The notes under the pieces: generated by a model | The model's database searches: none | The model's input: the letters and a program-made list of their open reading frames with translations, nothing else | What the model was told of the DNA's origin: nothing | Origin: Bacillota bacterium | GTDB taxonomy: Bacteria > Bacillota > Clostridia > Acetivibrionales > JAMNXU01 | NCBI GenBank assembly: GCA_023623175.1 | Contig: JAMNXU010000031.1 | Span: 21,356 to 85,355 of the forward strand | Direction of reading: 5' to 3' | Length of the DNA stretch: 64,000 bases | Part shown: positions 1 through 8,809 of the stretch, piece after piece | Numbering within the stretch: the stretch's first letter is position 1 | Layout: each line of letters starts with the position of its first letter | Made by a program: the position numbers and the translations under genes

Positions 1-78
1 CTGGTTACCGGCATTCTGCTTTTAAGCTATGGTTTAATCAGCAGGCAGAACGGAAAGAAAGAGGAGGGTGTGGGATGA
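1..78 (+). CDS. C-terminal end of an upstream membrane protein (partial)
   Basis: An open frame enters from the left edge and stops at the TGA at 76-78. Its last 25 residues start with a hydrophobic stretch (LVTGILLLSYGLI) and end in a short charged tail, as in the end of a membrane protein. The stop overlaps the start of the next gene in an ATGA arrangement (75-78), which suggests translational coupling. Too little is present to name a family. Confidence 0.6.
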   Translation: MVTGILLLSYGLISRQNGKKEEGVG

Positions 79-962
79 AAAAGCTCCTGTTTCTGTTACT
101 GCCTGCCATGTTGCTGCTGATGATGACGTCCCGCTCCTTTGCCGCAGGTCTGGCGCTTCATTCAGGAACTGACAGGATCTTTATTTTGAGAAACATTTCC
201 GTGGACGATACCGTTAGGGGCGATATTGTCGCAATATCATCGGATGTCGAAGTAAACGGCGCTGTTCGGAGAGATGTTATTTCGATTTTCGGCAATGTCA
301 GCATTAATTCCGAAGTTAAGGGGGATGTCGTTGTAATTTACGGCAGTTTAAACGTAAATGACAACGGGATCGTGCACGGCGACGCAATTTCTGTCGGCAC
401 GTTTGAAAAAAACGGCAATGCCAGGATTTACGGCAATGAAATAAACGTGGACATGAGTTTTCTTAACCTGGGAAGGGCAGCATTGGCGGTAATAGTGATT
501 GCTATGGGCGTTTTGCTTTTTGTTTTTGCTTTCCCGGTTCTTGCAATTTTCAACAGGAGATTCAGGACCATTGCGGGCACATTTGAAAGTAATACGGGCA
601 AAAGGATTGCGGCGGGGTTTCTTTTTATCCTGGCTGCAACTATATTGCTGCCGATTTTATCGATTACCGTAATCGGTTTGTTCGTTTACCTTCTCGTTCT
701 TATCCTGGCGGAAACAACGGTGTGTATCTTTTTCGGAAAAGCCATTATCAGGGCGGTTTCGGGAAAAGATAACCTTTATCTTGATTTTATCGCCGGTTTT
801 GTTTTCTCCGGTCTGATAAAGGCGGTCCTCCTGGCGGCTGCTCCGCGCATCGGCGTCGTTTTTGCCGCAGTGGTCATTTTGCTCATGTATATTTTTATAT
901 TTTCCTTTGGTACAGGAATTTTGCTGGATACCAGGTTCGGCTATTCGAAAAAATTAATGTAA
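75..962 (+). CDS. Polymer-forming (bactofilin-like) membrane protein
   Basis: 295 residues. An N-terminal signal-type segment (about 1-24) is followed by a repetitive beta-rich region (about 30-128). Short turns such as RGDIVAIS, RRDVISIFG, KGDVVVIYG and HGDAISVG recur there, the pattern of polymer-forming right-handed beta-helices. Three hydrophobic blocks follow (about 133-160, 178-221 and 239-285), so the C-terminal half lies in the membrane. The helix probably sits outside the membrane or at its surface. Similar proteins are widespread in clostridia and mostly uncharacterised, with a presumed role in envelope scaffolding. It overlaps the preceding frame by four bases, so the two are likely co-expressed. 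Specific function is unknown. Confidence 0.75.
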   Translation: MKKLLFLLLPAMLLLMMTSRSFAAGLALHSGTDRIFILRNISVDDTVRGDIVAISSDVEVNGAVRRDVISIFGNVSINSEVKGDVVVIYGSLNVNDNGIVHGDAISVGTFEKNGNARIYGNEINVDMSFLNLGRAALAVIVIAMGVLLFVFAFPVLAIFNRRFRTIAGTFESNTGKRIAAGFLFILAATILLPILSITVIGLFVYLLVLILAETTVCIFFGKAIIRAVSGKDNLYLDFIAGFVFSGLIKAVLLAAAPRIGVVFAAVVILLMYIFIFSFGTGILLDTRFGYSKKLM

Positions 963-1063
963 ACCATCGGATTTAAACGTTTGTGCGTTCGTTCTCCAAA
1001 TATTAAGCGGTATTTTAATTTTTCAGGTCATCCATAATAGAATCACGGAGGTGATTCCTATGG

Positions 1064-1951
1064 GTGTTACAGCAAATGGAAAATATCCGGCAAGGTCTGG
1101 TTGTTTTTAGAGTTTTTGCCGTGTTCCTTGCAGCGATTGTTCTTTGCGGTTGCGACATGCTGGAAGGGAACAGGGTGCGCGATGATGTCTGGCTAGGAAA
1201 TACCAATGTCGGAGGATATAAAAGAAGGGAATTGGAAAGCGCGGTCCGCGCGCTGGCCGATTCAACCTATGTTGAACCGGAGGATGCGGTGCTCGACGAC
1301 AAAAAATGGGTGGTGATCCGCGCTGAAAAATACGGCCGGCAGGTTAACATTGAAAAAACCATTGAAGCGGTTTTAAACGCGCAGAAGGGAGAAAGGGTTG
1401 AACCTGTTGTTGAGCCCGTGGAACCCCTTGTCACGGCTGACCTGCTGATGGCCAACATTGTTGAGGTGGCGCGGTATTCGACGCCGCTGCTTGACAAAAG
1501 CCCCAACAGGATAAATAATATCAGCCTCGCGGCTGAAAAAATCGACTATGCACAGCTCGAGCCCGGCGAGGAATTCTCCTTTAACAGGGTTGTGGGCAAA
1601 AGGACCGTTGCCGGTGGTTTCGAGGAAGCGCCGATTATCATTGAGACTCCCGAGGGAGCAAAAACGGAAAATGAAGTCGGCGGGGGCATCTGCCAGGTAG
1701 TCACCACCTTGTACAACGCTGCCAGGCAGGGCGGATTTGAAATAACGGAGAGACATCCCCATTCGGGGTATGTGGCCTATGCTCCCAAAGGGCAGGACGC
1801 GACGGTATACTACGGCGAAATTGATTTCCGCTTCAAAAACAACAGGTCCTATCCCGTTATGATGCGGGTCGTCATGGAAGAGAACAGCGTTACCGTTAAA
1901 ATACTTGAAAACAGGAATTATAACCTGGGAACCGAGTCCGGAAACAAATAA
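1064..1951 (+). CDS. VanW-family lipoprotein
   Basis: 295 residues from a GTG start at 1064, chosen because GGAGGTG lies ten bases upstream (1047-1053). The ATG at 1060 is in another frame and stops after 16 codons. A hydrophobic leader ends in a lipobox-like LCGC, so the mature protein is probably lipid-anchored outside the cell. The C-terminal 140 residues form a VanW domain, with EPGEEFSFN, the GGGICQVVTTLYNAA block and the ERHPHSGYV block. The domain is named after a gene of vancomycin resistance clusters, but it is common in clostridia without resistance and its biochemical role is unknown. A wall-associated role is inferred. It is followed directly by a hairpin that overlaps its stop codon. 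Confidence 0.85.
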   Translation: MLQQMENIRQGLVVFRVFAVFLAAIVLCGCDMLEGNRVRDDVWLGNTNVGGYKRRELESAVRALADSTYVEPEDAVLDDKKWVVIRAEKYGRQVNIEKTIEAVLNAQKGERVEPVVEPVEPLVTADLLMANIVEVARYSTPLLDKSPNRINNISLAAEKIDYAQLEPGEEFSFNRVVGKRTVAGGFEEAPIIIETPEGAKTENEVGGGICQVVTTLYNAARQGGFEITERHPHSGYVAYAPKGQDATVYYGEIDFRFKNNRSYPVMMRVVMEENSVTVKILENRNYNLGTESGNK

Positions 1952-1970
1952 CATTCCGGACTTGTTGTTT
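1935..1970 (+). terminator. Terminator of the VanW gene
   Basis: A perfect 9-bp inverted repeat (1935-1943 and 1954-1962, AGTCCGGAA / TTCCGGACT) with a 10-base loop spans the stop codon. A T-rich stretch (TGTTGTTTTG) follows. This is the usual layout of a factor-independent terminator, though the T-tract is interrupted. Confidence 0.65.
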
Positions 1971-1979
1971 TGTAGCCTG

Positions 1980-2008
1980 TTGACTTGCGTGTCAGGACTG
2001 TTACTATA
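1980..2008 (+). promoter_or_regulatory. Putative promoter upstream of uvrC
   Basis: TTGACT at 1980-1985 and TACTAT at 2003-2008 are 17 bases apart. They match the sigma-A consensus in 5 and 4 of 6 positions. The uvrC start is about 310 bases further on, so the leader would be long. Confidence 0.4.
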
Positions 2009-2043
2009 TTAGTGAAAACGGATAATATATTAAATGAAAGAAT

Positions 2044-2190
2044 ATGAAAATTAAAAGAAAAAATATGAAAAAGTATTTCAGGATGCAAAGCAAAGATATG
2101 TATAATAATCAGCTAAAAGAAGATAAAGAAGCAGAAAGGATTAAGCACATATTTAATTTTGCATTCAATTTTGAAAAGAACAAGCATTAA
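2044..2190 (+). CDS. Possible small Lys-rich protein (48 aa)
   Basis: An ATG-started frame of 48 codons and a TAA stop lies in the 370-base gap between the VanW gene and uvrC. It is rich in Lys, Asn and Phe and shows no motif. Only a weak purine stretch (GAAAG) precedes it. Such a frame can arise by chance in AT-rich DNA. It lies inside the presumed uvrC leader, so it could be a leader peptide. I do not recognise it. Confidence 0.2.
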   Translation: MKIKRKNMKKYFRMQSKDMYNNQLKEDKEAERIKHIFNFAFNFEKNKH

Positions 2191-2321
2191 GCTCCGGTTG
2201 TTATTTTCTGCAGGATGCTGATAACAGGCAATTTTATTGAAAAGTATTTAATCAAGGTTAATCGGAAAGCGAAAATTTTAATCAGAATCAATTAGATATC
2301 TATAAGGAAAGAACAGGTGAA

Positions 2322-4166
2322 ATGTTGAGAGCCCGTTTTGACATACAGGAGGAGTTGAAAAAACTGCCTGAAAAACCCGGCGTCTATATTATGAAGGACG
2401 AAACCGGGAAAATAATATATATAGGAAAAGCCGTCGTGCTTAAAAACAGGGTAAGGCAGTATTTCCAGGGTTCCCATGGACTTTCGCCGAAAACCGCGGC
2501 CATGGTTTCGAAAATCAGGGAATTTGAGTACATCGTGACCGATTCGGAACTCGAGGCCCTGATCCTGGAGTGCAACCTGATAAAGAAGCACAAACCGAAG
2601 TTTAATATCCTGCTGCGCGACGACAAGCATTACCCGTATATAAAGGTCACGCTTAACGAGGAATATCCAAGGGTTATAATGGCGAGGAGGCAAGTTGCGG
2701 ACGGGGCGAAGTATTTTGGCCCCTATGCCAACGTGGCGTCGGTCCGGGAAACATTGAGCCTGCTCAGAAAACTGTTTCCCGTAAGATCGTGCAGCCTGGT
2801 GTTCCCCAGGGATATCGGCAGGAACAGGCCGTGCCTCTATTACCACATGAACCAGTGCCTCGCGCCGTGCCAGGGAAACGTGGACAGGAATGAATACATG
2901 GGCATGATAAAAGATATTTGCAATTTCCTGGGCGGGCGCCAGGAAGAAGTGGTAAGAAGGCTCGAAGACGAGATGAAAAAGGCCGCGGAAAACCTCGAAT
3001 TTGAAAAGGCGGCGGCGTACAGGGACAGGCTGAACAGCCTGAGGCATATCGGGGAGGAACAAAAGGTTCTATCCACCTCGATGGAGGACCAGGATGTGAT
3101 CGGCTATGCGTCAGGCAGCACCGATACGTGCGTCCAGGTGTTTTTGATCCGCAACGGGCGCCTGATAGGACGTAAAAATTTCATGTTTGAAGGTGTCGGA
3201 GAAGGAGACACAAAGGAGATGCTGGCGTCCTTTGTAAAGCAGTTTTATTCCAACGCCGACTATATCCCCGATGAAATCCTTCTTGTTGAAGATATAGAAG
3301 AAAAGGAAGTCATTGAAAAATGGCTTTCTGAAAAAAGAGGCAAAAGGGTGCGCCTGAGAGTGCCCAAAAGAGGGGAAAAGCACCACCTGGTCCAGATGGT
3401 TGTGGAAAACGCCAGGACGGAACTGGGCCTTTTCCATGAGAGGCTTGCCCGGGAGAACGAGACGGTAAATGAAGAGCTCGAAGAGCTTGCGTCGCTACTC
3501 GGCATGGAAAGCGCGCCTGGAAGAATTGAGGCCTATGATATTTCCAATATGGGTATTACCGACATGGTAGCGTCAATGGTCGTTTTTGAAAACGGCAGAC
3601 CTGCGAGGAAAGAATACAGGAGATTCAGAATCAGGTCGCAGACCGGGCAGAATGACTACGGCAGCATGCAGGAGGTATTGTACAGGCGGTTCAGGCGGGC
3701 TGCAGGAGATTCCGAAGATCAGAAGTTTTCAAAACTGCCGGACCTTATACTGGTTGACGGCGGACTGGGTCATGTAAATGCGGCGCTGGAAGTATTGAGG
3801 GAATTTGGCCTGGATATTCCCGTCCGCGGCATGGTGAAGGACTCGAGGCATAAAACAAGGGGGCTGGTTTCTCCCGAAGGAGAAATTGACCTCAAGGACA
3901 ACCTGCCCGTATTGAGGCTTGTAACGTCCATCCAGGATGAGGCACATCGTTTCGCGGTGGAATACAATAAAAAACTCAGGGAGAAAAGGTACACGAAGTC
4001 GGTGCTCGATGAAATAAAGGGCATTGGTCCGAAACGCAAGAAGCTGCTGCTCAGGCATTTTGGTTCCGTTGCCGGAATAAGGGCTGCCGGAATGGATGAT
4101 TTGCTCGCGGTCGAGGGGATAACCCGCGAACTGGCTGAGAGGATTTACAGGCATTTTAACGAATAG
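2322..4166 (+). CDS. uvrC: UvrABC system protein C (excinuclease subunit)
   Basis: 614 residues, the usual length. UvrC makes both incisions around a DNA lesion after UvrA and UvrB have located it. Visible parts in order are the GIY-YIG nuclease (KPGVYIMKD near residue 20, IIYIGKA near 31-37), a central Cys-rich segment (CLYYHMNQCLAPC), and the UVR motif that binds UvrB (near 200-235, LEFEKAAAYRDRL). The RNase H-like nuclease follows (EAYDISNMG near 403, LILVDGGLGHV near 485), then a C-terminal helix-hairpin-helix pair (IKGIGPKRKKLLLRHFGS). The ATG at 2322 follows the purine-rich stretch AGGAAAG. A metallophosphoesterase gene lies 19 bases downstream and is probably co-transcribed. Confidence 0.97.
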   Translation: MLRARFDIQEELKKLPEKPGVYIMKDETGKIIYIGKAVVLKNRVRQYFQGSHGLSPKTAAMVSKIREFEYIVTDSELEALILECNLIKKHKPKFNILLRDDKHYPYIKVTLNEEYPRVIMARRQVADGAKYFGPYANVASVRETLSLLRKLFPVRSCSLVFPRDIGRNRPCLYYHMNQCLAPCQGNVDRNEYMGMIKDICNFLGGRQEEVVRRLEDEMKKAAENLEFEKAAAYRDRLNSLRHIGEEQKVLSTSMEDQDVIGYASGSTDTCVQVFLIRNGRLIGRKNFMFEGVGEGDTKEMLASFVKQFYSNADYIPDEILLVEDIEEKEVIEKWLSEKRGKRVRLRVPKRGEKHHLVQMVVENARTELGLFHERLARENETVNEELEELASLLGMESAPGRIEAYDISNMGITDMVASMVVFENGRPARKEYRRFRIRSQTGQNDYGSMQEVLYRRFRRAAGDSEDQKFSKLPDLILVDGGLGHVNAALEVLREFGLDIPVRGMVKDSRHKTRGLVSPEGEIDLKDNLPVLRLVTSIQDEAHRFAVEYNKKLREKRYTKSVLDEIKGIGPKRKKLLLRHFGSVAGIRAAGMDDLLAVEGITRELAERIYRHFNE

Positions 4167-4185
4167 CAAAATAAAGGAGTCACGT

Positions 4186-4905
4186 ATGGCGATATATGCG
4201 ATATCCGACCTGCACCTTGCCGTAGGCGTGGACAAACCCATGGACATATTCGGCAGCCGCTGGTCGAATTACATGGAGAGGCTCAGGACAGAATGGATTA
4301 ATACGGTGAAACCTGAAGATTACGTAATTATTCCCGGTGATATATCCTGGGCGACTTACCTCGAACAGGCCGTTGAGGATTTCCGCTTTATTGAGGCACT
4401 GCCGGGCAGAAAAATAATTTCAAAGGGGAACCATGATTACTGGTGGACCACGGCGAGCAAGCTCCGGCAGTTCCTGGAGGAAAACGGCTTAAAAACAATA
4501 GAGTTTCTTCACAACAACAGCTTTGACCTTGGTGAAGCCGTATTGTGCGGCACGAGGGGATGGGATGTCCCGGGCAATGATGGTTTTTCACAGCATGACG
4601 GAAAAATTTACAAGCGGGAACTCCAGAGACTGGAATTATCTTTAAAGAGCATTGTTTACCGCGACGGGGAAAAGGATAAAAAAATAATAGCTGCTTTGCA
4701 TTTTCCTCCGTTCAGCGTGCGGGGCGAACCGACGGATTTCAACAGGATTCTTTCGGAGTATGGGGTTTCGTGCTGCATTTACGGGCACTTGCACGGAGAG
4801 GGCATTAGAAACGCGGTTGAAGGAATGTTTGACGGAGTGCGCTACATACTGGTATCTTCGGATCACCTGGCTTTCAAGCCGCTTTTGCTTGTTCCCGGCA
4901 TTTGA
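4186..4905 (+). CDS. Calcineurin-like metallophosphoesterase
   Basis: 239 residues with the full set of dimetal-phosphoesterase motifs: D8-L-H10 (SDLHL), GDISW (near 51), GNHDYWW (near 81) and GHLHG (near 202). There is no signal peptide, so it acts in the cytoplasm. The family includes phosphatases and cyclic-nucleotide phosphodiesterases, and the substrate cannot be deduced. It starts at an ATG 19 bases after uvrC, preceded by AAAGGAG, so the two form a likely operon. Confidence 0.85.
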   Translation: MAIYAISDLHLAVGVDKPMDIFGSRWSNYMERLRTEWINTVKPEDYVIIPGDISWATYLEQAVEDFRFIEALPGRKIISKGNHDYWWTTASKLRQFLEENGLKTIEFLHNNSFDLGEAVLCGTRGWDVPGNDGFSQHDGKIYKRELQRLELSLKSIVYRDGEKDKKIIAALHFPPFSVRGEPTDFNRILSEYGVSCCIYGHLHGEGIRNAVEGMFDGVRYILVSSDHLAFKPLLLVPGI

Positions 4906-4945
4906 CCCTTAAATTTTAGCGGCGGGATTTATGGTGTGTTTTTTA

Positions 4946-4974
4946 TTGTACTGCCGGGAACTATGTGTTATAAT
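4946..4974 (+). promoter_or_regulatory. Putative tig promoter with extended -10
   Basis: A perfect TATAAT at 4969-4974 is preceded by TG one base upstream (4966-4967), forming an extended -10. A weak TTGTAC lies 17 bases upstream (4946-4951). The predicted start is about 125 bases before tig. A small hairpin (TAAGGC / GCCTTA, 5015-5031) followed by TTATTTT lies in the leader and could act as an attenuator. Confidence 0.5.
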
Positions 4975-5106
4975 GTATTAGCTAATTTGGCATAATGTCG
5001 TTTTGTTGGCTGTTTAAGGCGTTAAGCCTTATTATTTTGGCAGATAAATGCTTGACAACGAAAACAAAATATCGAAAAAACATAATATTGGGAGGAAAAC
5101 CTGAAG

Positions 5107-6390
5107 ATGAACGTAAAAGTGGAGAATATCGATAAGAATGTGGTTCAACTTGAAATAGAAGTTGACGCAGCCAAGTTTGAAGAAGGCATGGAGAAATCTT
5201 ATCGCAAAAACGCCAAGAAATTCAACGTGCCCGGATTCAGAAAGGGAAAAGCTCCGAGAAAAATTGTCGAGAGGTATTACGGCGAACAGGTGCTGTACGA
5301 GGACGCCATCAATTTTGTCTGCCCTGAAGCTTATGACCTTGCCGTAAAGGAGAAAGGACTGCAGCCCGTGGAGAGGCCGGAAATTGATATCAAGCAAATA
5401 GGCGGCGGAAACAGCCTTATATTCACGGCCAGGGTAACGGTTAAGCCCGATGTTGAGCTCGGCGAATACAAGGGCGTTGAAGTGAAGAAAGCCGAAGCTT
5501 CGGTAACTGACGAGGATGTGGAGAATGAACTCAAAAGAATCGCCGAGAGGAATGCAAGGCTTGTGACCGTAGAGGACAGGCCTGCGCAGAACGGGGATAC
5601 GGTGTTTATAGATTTTGAAGGATTCATCGACGGAAAACCTTTTGAAGGCGGCTCGGGCAAGGGCTATCCACTGGTGCTGGGATCGGGGACCTTTATTCCC
5701 GGTTTCGAGGATCAGCTGGTAGGCGTGTCGGCCGGAGAGGAAAAGGAAGTAAACGTAACCTTCCCCGAAGATTACAAGGCAGATTTGGCAGGCAAGCAGG
5801 CAATGTTCAAGGTAAAGGTTAACGAGATCAAGCTAAGGGAATTGCCTGCGCTGGATGATGAGTTTGCCAAGGATGTAAGCGAATTTGACACGCTTGAAGC
5901 CTTCAAGGCTGATCTCAGGGAAAAGCTCCGGAAGGAAGCCGAGCATCGCGCCGAGCATGAAAATGAAAACAATGTGATTGACCGTGTTGTGGAAAATGCA
6001 ACTGTTGACATACCTCGGGTAATGATTGATAATCGCATTGATTCCATGGTGCGCGATTTTGATCTGAGGCTGCGCTACCAGGGACTGGATTTGCAGAAAT
6101 ATCTCGAGATAATGGGCCTTGAATATGATGATTTCAGGAAACAGTTTGAACAGTCGGCCGAGAAGGATGTCAAGACGCAGCTTGTCATTGAAAAGATAGG
6201 CGAAGTGGAAAATGTTGAAGTTTCCGAGGCGGACGTGGAGGCCGAAATCGCCAGGATTGCGGAAAATTACAAGCAATCGGCTGAAGATTTTAAGAAACAT
6301 TTAACTGACGATGATATACAATATATTAAGGCTGATCTGAAATTCCGCAATACAATAAAGCTCCTTGTAGACAACGCAAAATTTGTTTAA
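5107..6390 (+). CDS. tig: Trigger factor, ribosome-associated chaperone
   Basis: 427 residues. Trigger factor binds ribosomal protein L23 at the exit tunnel and helps nascent chains fold. The ribosome-binding signature GFRKGKAP is at residues 43-50. The FKBP-type prolyl isomerase domain is near 155-245 (GDTVFIDFEGFIDG, then GSGTFIPGFEDQL). The rest is the long helical C-terminal arm domain. The start is supported by GGGAGGAAAAC upstream. tig heads the tig-clpP-clpX-lonB cluster, the same gene neighbourhood known from many Firmicutes, which groups folding and proteolysis. Confidence 0.97.
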   Translation: MNVKVENIDKNVVQLEIEVDAAKFEEGMEKSYRKNAKKFNVPGFRKGKAPRKIVERYYGEQVLYEDAINFVCPEAYDLAVKEKGLQPVERPEIDIKQIGGGNSLIFTARVTVKPDVELGEYKGVEVKKAEASVTDEDVENELKRIAERNARLVTVEDRPAQNGDTVFIDFEGFIDGKPFEGGSGKGYPLVLGSGTFIPGFEDQLVGVSAGEEKEVNVTFPEDYKADLAGKQAMFKVKVNEIKLRELPALDDEFAKDVSEFDTLEAFKADLREKLRKEAEHRAEHENENNVIDRVVENATVDIPRVMIDNRIDSMVRDFDLRLRYQGLDLQKYLEIMGLEYDDFRKQFEQSAEKDVKTQLVIEKIGEVENVEVSEADVEAEIARIAENYKQSAEDFKKHLTDDDIQYIKADLKFRNTIKLLVDNAKFV

Positions 6391-6396
6391 TTTGCT

Positions 6397-6424
6397 TTGC
6401 GGGTAATATGGTTTAATTTATAAT
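6397..6424 (+). promoter_or_regulatory. Putative clpP promoter
   Basis: A perfect TATAAT (6419-6424) lies in the 80-base gap between tig and clpP. A weak TTGCGG (6397-6402) is 16 bases upstream. It would let clpP-clpX be expressed apart from tig. No CtsR-type operator was recognised. Confidence 0.4.
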
Positions 6425-6470
6425 ACAATTGGGAAACAATATGTAAAGGTTTTATCAGGGAGGCGATAAA

Positions 6471-7055
6471 ATGAGTCTTGTACCGATAGTTGTTGAACAG
6501 ACCAACCGTGGTGAGCGCTCCTACGATATTTTTTCAAGACTTTTGAAGGATAGAATAATTGTATTGAGCGATGAAATAAATGATGTTACCGCCAGCCTGG
6601 TTGTAGCGCAAATGCTGTTCCTGGAAGCCGAGGATCCGGAAAAGGATATCCAGCTTTACATAAACAGCCCCGGCGGTTCAGTGACGGCAGGTTTTGCCAT
6701 TTATGACACCATGCAGTATGTAAAGCCCGATGTGTCAACGATATGCGTCGGAATGGCCGCGAGCATGGGAGCATTTCTCCTTGCTGCGGGAGCCAAGGGT
6801 AAAAGGTTTGCCCTGCCGAACAGCGAGATCATGATACATCAGCCCATTGGCGGTACAAGGGGTCAGGCAACGGATATAAAAATCCATGCAGAGCATATCT
6901 TAAAGATTAAGAATAAACTGAACAGGATACTGGCTGAAAGAACGGGTCAACCTCTTGAAAAGATAGAAAGGGACACTGACAGGGATTTCTTTATGTCTGC
7001 GGAGGAAGCCAAGGAATACGGAATTGTGGACGAGGTAATGGTCAGAAGAAAATAA
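6471..7055 (+). CDS. clpP: ATP-dependent Clp protease proteolytic subunit
   Basis: 194 residues, the normal length. ClpP forms a double heptameric barrel and cuts proteins fed in by ClpX or other Clp ATPases. The catalytic triad is visible: S98 in GMAASMGA, H123 in MIHQP, and D172 after ERDTDR. The oxyanion-side motif [10 protein letters not shown] is intact. The ATG is preceded by GGGAGGCGAT. clpX follows 13 bases after the stop, so the two form a unit. Confidence 0.98.
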   Translation: MSLVPIVVEQTNRGERSYDIFSRLLKDRIIVLSDEINDVTASLVVAQMLFLEAEDPEKDIQLYINSPGGSVTAGFAIYDTMQYVKPDVSTICVGMAASMGAFLLAAGAKGKRFALPNSEIMIHQPIGGTRGQATDIKIHAEHILKIKNKLNRILAERTGQPLEKIERDTDRDFFMSAEEAKEYGIVDEVMVRRK

Positions 7056-7068
7056 ACGAGGTGGAATA

Positions 7069-8364
7069 ATGTCCAGATATGACGAAAAGAAACAGCTAAA
7101 ATGCTCTTTTTGTGGCAAATCGCAGGAGCAGGTCAGAAGGCTGGTTGCCGGTCCCGGAGTTTATATCTGTGATGAGTGCATTGAGCTGTGTTCGGAAATA
7201 ATAGAAGAAGAGTTCGAGGATACAAGGATAGATTCCGAGCTTAACGAGTTGCCGAAGCCAACGGAAATAAAGGCTATTCTTGACCAGTATGTCATTGGAC
7301 AGGAAGAAGCAAAAAAGGCGCTGTCGGTTGCCGTATACAACCATTATAAGAGGATTTACAGCGATTTCAAATCATCGGATGTTGAGTTGCAGAAGAGCAA
7401 TATAGTTATGCTGGGACCTACAGGGGTGGGCAAGACGATGCTGGCCCAGACCCTTGCGAAAATTCTGAATGTGCCGTTCGCTATCGCTGACGCCACTTCT
7501 CTCACCGAAGCAGGTTATGTCGGCGAGGACGTCGAGAATATACTTCTCAAGCTCATACAGGCTGCGGATTACAATATTGAAAGAGCCGAAAAAGGCATTA
7601 TATATATTGATGAGATCGACAAGATAGCAAGGAAATCCGAGAATCCTTCGATTACGAGGGATGTAAGCGGCGAGGGCGTTCAACAGGCGCTCCTCAAAAT
7701 ACTTGAGGGCACCATTGCGTCCGTTCCGCCCCAGGGCGGCAGAAAGCATCCGCACCAGGAATTTATCCAGATTGACACCACAAACATACTGTTTATATGC
7801 GGCGGAGCTTTTGACGGGATAGAAAAAATCATACAGAACCGCATCGGCAAAAAGGCCATCGGTTTTGGCGCCGAGATTGAAAACCGTAAGGAGAAGGACG
7901 TCGGTGAAATACTTAAGCATGTATTGCCGCAGGATTTGCTGAAGTTCGGGCTCATACCCGAGTTTGTCGGAAGGCTTCCCATTATCGTAACGCTGCATTC
8001 GCTCGACAAGGAAGCCCTGATACGCATTTTGACGGAGCCTAAAAACGCCCTCGTGAAACAGTATCAAAAACTGTTCGAGATGGATGACGTGATACTGGAA
8101 TTTGACGAAGGCTCCCTTGAGGCCATTGCGCAGAAGGCTATCGAGAGGAATACCGGTGCCCGCGGCCTGAGAGCGATCCTCGAAGAAATAATGCTCGATG
8201 TCATGTATACGATACCTTCATGCACGAATATAGAAAAGTGTATCATAACGCGGGATACGGTTCTCAATAACAAGGAGCCGACACTCATATACAATGAAAA
8301 CAGGAAGTCGCTAAAGAAGACTGCTAGCAAAAAAACGAGAGTAAAAAGAGAGTCAGTTTCCTAG
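7069..8364 (+). CDS. clpX: Clp protease ATP-binding subunit ClpX
   Basis: 431 residues. ClpX recognises tagged substrates, including SsrA-tagged proteins, unfolds them and passes them to ClpP. The N-terminal zinc-binding domain has cysteines 12, 15, 34 and 37. The AAA+ domain has Walker A GPTGVGKT (116-123), Walker [10 protein letters not shown] (near 180) and the FVGRL segment. The ClpP-docking IGF loop is present (KKAIGFGAE). The start follows a GAGGTGG site. A strong terminator follows the stop. The tmRNA gene about 8 kb away supplies one of its substrate classes. Confidence 0.98.
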   Translation: MSRYDEKKQLKCSFCGKSQEQVRRLVAGPGVYICDECIELCSEIIEEEFEDTRIDSELNELPKPTEIKAILDQYVIGQEEAKKALSVAVYNHYKRIYSDFKSSDVELQKSNIVMLGPTGVGKTMLAQTLAKILNVPFAIADATSLTEAGYVGEDVENILLKLIQAADYNIERAEKGIIYIDEIDKIARKSENPSITRDVSGEGVQQALLKILEGTIASVPPQGGRKHPHQEFIQIDTTNILFICGGAFDGIEKIIQNRIGKKAIGFGAEIENRKEKDVGEILKHVLPQDLLKFGLIPEFVGRLPIIVTLHSLDKEALIRILTEPKNALVKQYQKLFEMDDVILEFDEGSLEAIAQKAIERNTGARGLRAILEEIMLDVMYTIPSCTNIEKCIITRDTVLNNKEPTLIYNENRKSLKKTASKKTRVKRESVS

Positions 8365-8373
8365 AAACGAAAT

Positions 8374-8402
8374 AAAAAAGTGCCTTTTCAGGCACTTTTT
8401 TT
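8374..8402 (+). terminator. Terminator after clpX
   Basis: GTGCCT / AGGCAC with a four-base loop is extended by A/T pairs to a stem of about 12 bp and followed by a run of seven T residues. It is a textbook factor-independent terminator. Confidence 0.9.
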
Positions 8403-8532
8403 ATTTGCAGCCCATTAACGTTCTTTACGATTTTTCAGTTCAAATTTTTTGCCAATTACGGGTAAAATGAAATAATTCTTAGCTGTGCTGGATAAAATAT
8501 TCTCCGATGTCAATACTATAACAGGGAAATAT

Positions 8533-8744
8533 GATTTTACTGTAAAAACTCTATTTGCCAAAGATTCGTTGAAATCAGCAACGTCTCGCCTCGTGTCTAA
8601 AACGACCGGACAACATACGCGCCTCCTGCGCTAAGAGTGGTCCTTTCGCAGGCATCCGGCCTGCGAATCGTTTTCGACGCTGCGGCTCGACGGCTGATTT
8701 TGGCAACTCATCTTTAAAGCAAATTTAGTTTTTGCAGTAAAATC
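8533..8744. mobile_element. MITE-like inverted-repeat element, 212 bp
   Basis: The ends are inverted repeats. GATTTTACTG starts at 8533 and its exact complement ends at 8744, and similarity continues inward with a few mismatches (AAAAACT, ATTTGC, AAAGAT, AAATCAGC, AAAACGA). The whole element is therefore one large imperfect palindrome. It is flanked on both sides by the same hexamer AAATAT (8527-8532 and 8745-8750), as expected of a target-site duplication. It carries no open frame. The right 85 bases (8660-8744) recur exactly at 26215-26299. It lies between the clpX terminator and lonB, and ends 65 bases before the lonB start. Confidence 0.75.
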
Positions 8745-8809
8745 AAATATTGGTTTGCGGCCGGGAAGTTGCGACCAGCAAAGGCAAAAGGTACAAGAGG
8801 AGGATATTG

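Noticed and set aside
1015..1206. Minus-strand frames opposite the VanW gene
   Set aside because: They are shadows of the plus-strand coding frame, with no ribosome binding sites or motifs.
5052..5057. TTGACA as the -35 of the tig promoter
   Set aside because: No -10 lies 16-18 bases downstream. The extended -10 at 4966-4974 is the better candidate.
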